Assembly: GCA_965153455.1 (NCBI GenBank)
Contig: OZ234501.1
Span: 434,001-498,000 of the forward strand
Source of the DNA: Sphagnum compactum
Lineage: Eukaryota; Bryophyta; Sphagnopsida; Sphagnales
Direction: 5' to 3'
DNA length: 64,000 nucleotides
The notes beneath the pieces are model-generated. The model worked only from the letters and a program-made list of their open reading frames with translations. It made no database searches and was not told where the DNA came from. The number at the start of each line of letters is the position of its first letter. Positions within the stretch are counted from its first letter, which is position 1. This document shows, in pieces, positions 60,145 to 64,000 of the stretch. A program made the position numbers and the translations under genes.

Positions 60145-61560
60145 AGTCTCCAAATATGAAAAACATCAAAATCCACTTCTAAAACTTCTGCACATCTTTT
60201 GTCTTGAAATTTGAACCACCTAAAAAATTGTCCACAAGCACATTCAAAGCGTTTAGATTCAAGCCCCTTTAACACTCTTCAGGATCCCATCTGGAACCAC
60301 ATGTGAAAATCAACATATGGAAGATATGGTTACTATGTTGATCCTGGTTTAATGGTTCCCTTAGGGCGTTGCATAATTTATTTACTAAATTATCCCTGGA
60401 GATCGGGGAAATAGAAATGAACCAAAAAATAAAATGAAATAAGATATGTAAGAAACTCATCACCCACTTCACTATAGCTATGTGAAGTGAAGGGATCTGA
60501 GACGGAGTGGTTTTATTGTGTTTTGTTGCACACTGCGAGATGATGATTGGTTTTTGACAACTACTCAAGAGGATCTCCATAAACTCTTAGAAGGGTGGTC
60601 CGAGAATGGGCCAGCTGTGTACAACATAAGCAACCCTACTACCTCAATATCTGGCATCTCCCTTTCATCAATGCACCCAAAGTGAAGTAGGGAGTGTCCT
60701 TATTCATCCCATGTGCCACTACTCATCTCACCTTGCACAATGGTGAACAATATGGATGTAGCCATGCTAGGGTAATTTTTGGATGCCAATTCCATCTCAA
60801 TTAGCAAAGTATTTCAAAGATGGATCTGAGATGCTAATTACAAAAAACAACCCAAGTCAAGGTTTAGGATTATTGACAAAGGAGTAATCCTAATTTGAAC
60901 TCCAAACCAATTCTTAGAAGTTGCAGTAGACCCTATATAATGATGGTGAAAAACAGCCACATTGTCGATTATTTTTCCCAAAATACTAAAACACGGAGGA
61001 GAGACCAAGTGTGAAGTTGAAATTGTTCTTCTGGTGATATGTCAAGATGTTAACATGAGGATTCTGCCAAGACAAGGATTTGGACACACAATATGGGATG
61101 CATTGCCTCAAAGTGTGTTTCGAGGTGGTGGTGGTTGATTTTAGATTAGAAATGGCACGCTTAATCCCACATGGGAGACAACAAAGGTTTCATGGTATGT
61201 TCCCTCTCATTTGAAATGCACTTTTTCAATTCTAGACTTGTGCCTCGAGGCTTGAAATTGACTGATTTTAAGTTTAGATCCATAGATCTTACATTTGTTT
61301 ACATTGTCTTTGTTATAGGCAAGGAGTGGTATAGAGTTGCACAACACAATAGTATGGTGCTATTGTAAATGACAATCTGACATACCATGTTTAGTAGATC
61401 TCACAATAAGAGAAAATAATTGATTCATTGATAGGATCACATTTTTATCCTGCTTGTTTACTAAAAAAGGTGATACTCCCTACACCCATGGACAAGCCTG
61501 AAACAACACAAATTAAAAAGGTGAGAACACAAAATCTAATATACTTGATGATGATATGTC
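59205..61560. other. Intergenic, no gene recognised
   Basis: AT-rich, with an AT microsatellite at 60106-60142. Short frames only. Confidence 0.45.
60106..60142. repeat. AT-rich microsatellite
   Basis: aataatatatatatatat followed by acatatacatatata: a (TA)n run with two interruptions. Confidence 0.9.
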
Positions 61561-62277
61561 CTAACCAATAAGAATATCAAGATAAGACCCCAAACCAAAG
61601 ACAGCAAGTTTCACTGGGACAGGTAGCATTTCAAAGGGGGCTGCATCTTGATTACATATGTCTCCAAAGGCAATCCCAACCCTTGTTCCCGATTCATTTA
61701 TTTTAGGATCATTAGGTCGAAGCCAAAAAGGTGGTAGTTTAAAAAGTTCCCCTTCCACTGGCCCTCCAATTACAACAGTTATCTTTGAATGGTCATTTTG
61801 TGCAGGTTTCTTGCCATGGGTCCATTGATACCTTAGTTGCCTTTTCCCTTCAGATTGCGCCAAGCCAACAACAACAACTTGTGACACACTTTCTTGTTTA
61901 GAGGATGCTTGTGATGTCAGATCTCATCTAGATGTTGTTTGATACCACTATTTGTCAGACCCCACATCCTGAAGATGTGTATATTCTTTAATAACAACAT
62001 CCCTTCGTCCATTCCCAGTCTTTTTTGTTTGCTTTGTTGCCAACAAAACATTTCTTTTCATAATTGGAATGGTTTTGACAAGAATATATGTCCACTCAAC
62101 ACATTTTGTCCCACTGTCGCTAATCTTTGGGGAGCCATTTTCCAATTTTGACTTCTCTTTCCTTTTTGCTATGAACTCTCTTCCCCTTTTTTTTCCACAA
62201 TAGACCAAATCTGCTTCTTCAACAAATCCTGGAATGAGATTTTCTTGCAAGAACATGCTCTGATGTATGCAGTCCAT
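61561..62277 (-). pseudogene. Exon-like relics of an unidentified gene (downstream part)
   Basis: Two minus-strand segments read like real coding sequence. 62277-61948: LIPGFVEEADLVYCGKKRGR, YILVKTIPIMKRNVLLATKQ and VVIKEYTHLQDVGSD. About 61917-61561: SSKQESVSQVVVVGLAQSEG, KLPPFWLRPNDPKINESGTR, VGIAFGDICNQDAAPFEMLP and PVPVKLAVFGLGSYLDILIG. I do not recognise the family. Composition (balanced charged and hydrophobic residues, few low-complexity runs) differs from the AT-rich shadow frames around it. They could be exons of the same gene as 62959-63900, transcribed on the minus strand, but the 62278-62958 interval holds no clear exon. Intact or broken status is uncertain. Confidence 0.35.
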
Positions 62278-62958
62278 TGTTGTTTATATGCACAACACTT
62301 GAAGACAATCTTATTAGACAAGAAGAAAAATGCACCTAACCAATGTCATCTCTAAATCCCAAACATGTATCGATCAGGACACAACAAAGGGTTTGATCTA
62401 CATCTACCAAACTTTGGAGCTGCAGAATATCTTCATACAATTTGGCAACTTCTCCATACTTACATTTCAAATTACTGCAAAAACATATAGATGACCTAGT
62501 AACAAGGTAATATAGAATTTAGATCCAACAACACATCGGCAAGCAAAAAAAAAAGGAGAACCAAACCCCAAAAAATTGTACAAAAGAATGAGGAGCAATT
62601 TCAGTGACTTTCAACAACAAGTATGGTAGTGACTAGCTCGATCCCATAATATCCCCAATGACTTCATCAGCTCTTGGTGCAAGTAATTGTCATACATCAA
62701 CCCACATACAAGACTGTCACAAGACTGAGAGAAAGAAAAAGTTGCACCCAACATCATGCTATCATCAAGAACTACATGCTTGAACATCAATGTTATCATC
62801 AAGAATTGTCAGTTTCTACAAAGGAGATTACATAGAACATAAGGAATCTAAGAGCATAATACAAATTGAACTATGTTCTTAAAGGTGGCTAACAATAGAT
62901 AAACTACCTTAAGGTTGATTTTCAAGGCATGATTCCTAAGATATTGGTCATTGACTTG

Positions 62959-63900
62959 TTATGGTTTGACCATACACCTAGATGCAACTCCTATCATCAC
63001 CTCACACATCTTTTTGAATGGATCTGTTAATAGTGACCACACGAGCCATGTTAACAAACATTTGCTCCCACCAATGGGTCCTTCATAGGTTATCATGTTC
63101 AGAAATTCCACTTGCAAAGTTGCACCATATGATTCTGAGCACATGAATGGACTTGCATCAGACCAGTTAACATGCATACTTTGCACAAATAGACAACTAG
63201 CATAAGGAGTGAATAGACCATATATTTCTCCGTCCTTGTCAGGGAGGAAAGCCAAAATGAACATGGGGTGGTGGCAGTTCAGTAGATTGAACATTTCTCT
63301 CACATGTTCATTAGGTGGAAAATGTTTGATGTTTTGCGGCTCCTTTTCAATAGCTTTTGGATTGAAATTCTTTGGAACCCAACATTTGGCAAGAGCATTG
63401 AATCCAACAGGCATCAAATTGTAGTTGTGACTAGACCTCATGCTCTCTCTAGACACAAAATAAGGCTTTAACTAATCGACAAGTGTACTATGGCACAAAG
63501 TTCCATACCATGCCATATTTGTTGTAGGCCTAGACTAGATTTTAAGCAATAACATCAGCATCATAACAATTCCCATCAATTACTACCATGACCCAATTGG
63601 TAATCACACGCCCTTCATGAACAACTACACCCACATGGTTGCTAATAGTGGTTAGTACTGAAATCCAAATCAGGGTTAGGGTTTGACCATCAAGGGATTT
63701 CAAAAAACATGTTCTCAACCAGTTACTAATGTTTTAAGACTATAATTTAGTTACAAAATTATAATAGCCGACATACTTCAAATGATGAAGATATTCATGG
63801 CACAGGTAAAAAAACCTTATTGTTGAAATTCCATCATCCCTCATGAGGATTCTCTTTCCTTCCACCTCCAAATAGAAGTTGCATTTACCAATCTGCAAAC
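62959..63900 (-). pseudogene. Exon-like relics of an unidentified gene (upstream part)
   Basis: A short exon candidate at about 63897-63825 reads IGKCNFYLEVEGKRILMRDD, then GISTIR. It is bounded by tttgcag (acceptor) and AAG/gtttttt (donor). A second block near 63640-63490 reads ISNHVGVVVHEGRVITNWVM, VVIDGNCYDADVIA, then two stops and AYNKYGMVWNFVP. A frame change leads into 63456-62959: YNLMPVGFNALAKCWVPKNF, NPKAIEKEPQNIKHFPPNEH, MFILAFLPDKDGEIYGLFTP. The in-frame stops argue for a pseudogene. I cannot name the family. Confidence 0.38.
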
Positions 63901-64000
63901 ACAATTACTTTACAGATGGAGGCATTCAGCTCACCCCACTCGGAATTTCACCACATCAAGAATATGGATAGAACAAAATGCCAGCCTGCAAAACATCACA

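Overview
This is a gene-poor, AT-rich stretch of a large plant nuclear genome. One complete, intron-containing plant gene sits in a landscape of nested, decaying LTR retrotransposons, solo LTRs, degenerate tandem arrays and gene relics. A gymnosperm (conifer-like) genome is my best guess, from the one-gene-per-64-kb density, the old decayed Ty3-gypsy copies and the P450 relics. That is inference; nothing here fixes the species.

Layout. (1) 1-8.2 kb: relics and small duplications, including a possible methylase-like relic at 2.2-3.1 kb. (2) 8.2-11.8 kb: a five-exon clade A protein phosphatase 2C gene on the minus strand. It reads through without a break for 596 residues, and its GC-rich upstream region carries ABRE/G-box-type sites. 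(3) 12.65-15.5 kb: a 2,849-bp solo LTR (family A) with a perfect 5-bp target-site duplication (TSD) and an intact 137-codon ORF of unknown function. (4) 16.4-20 kb: a pyrimidine-rich array, then two arrays of palindromic TGCCACRTGGCA-type units. These abut a pogo/CENP-B-like DDE transposase relic (20.2-21.2 kb) that is split by a solo LTR of family B. (5) 23.4-39.3 kb: two copies of one Ty3-gypsy family in opposite orientations. The minus copy has protease to integrase plus an extra ORF downstream of pol. The plus copy has leader, gag, protease and RT-RNase H. The LTR-like repeat C between them is split by a second family-A solo LTR, and the gag-protease junction of the plus copy is split by a second family-B solo LTR. 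(6) 40.4-42.9 kb: a second copy of the extra gypsy ORF, split by a third family-B solo LTR. (7) 49.3-51 kb: a cytochrome P450 relic whose C-terminal and middle parts lie in opposite orientations around an LTR-C copy. (8) 51.0-57.7 kb: a RecQ-like helicase relic split by a nearly complete Ty1-copia element with 490-bp LTRs and TSD gaatc. (9) 58.3-59.2 kb: a diverged tandem duplication. (10) 61.5-63.9 kb: minus-strand exon-like relics I cannot identify.

How it fits together. The only gene likely to be functional is the PP2C, a predicted negative regulator of abscisic acid signalling. Everything else records transposition: five solo LTRs with exact TSDs, all inserted into or near older elements, give a readable insertion order. 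The most novel-looking items are the family-A ORF encoded inside the LTR, the arrays of degraded G-box palindromes next to the DDE transposase, and the helicase relic with a Cys-rich tail. All intron, frame and TSD statements come from reading the bases; family names come from motif recognition without database searches.
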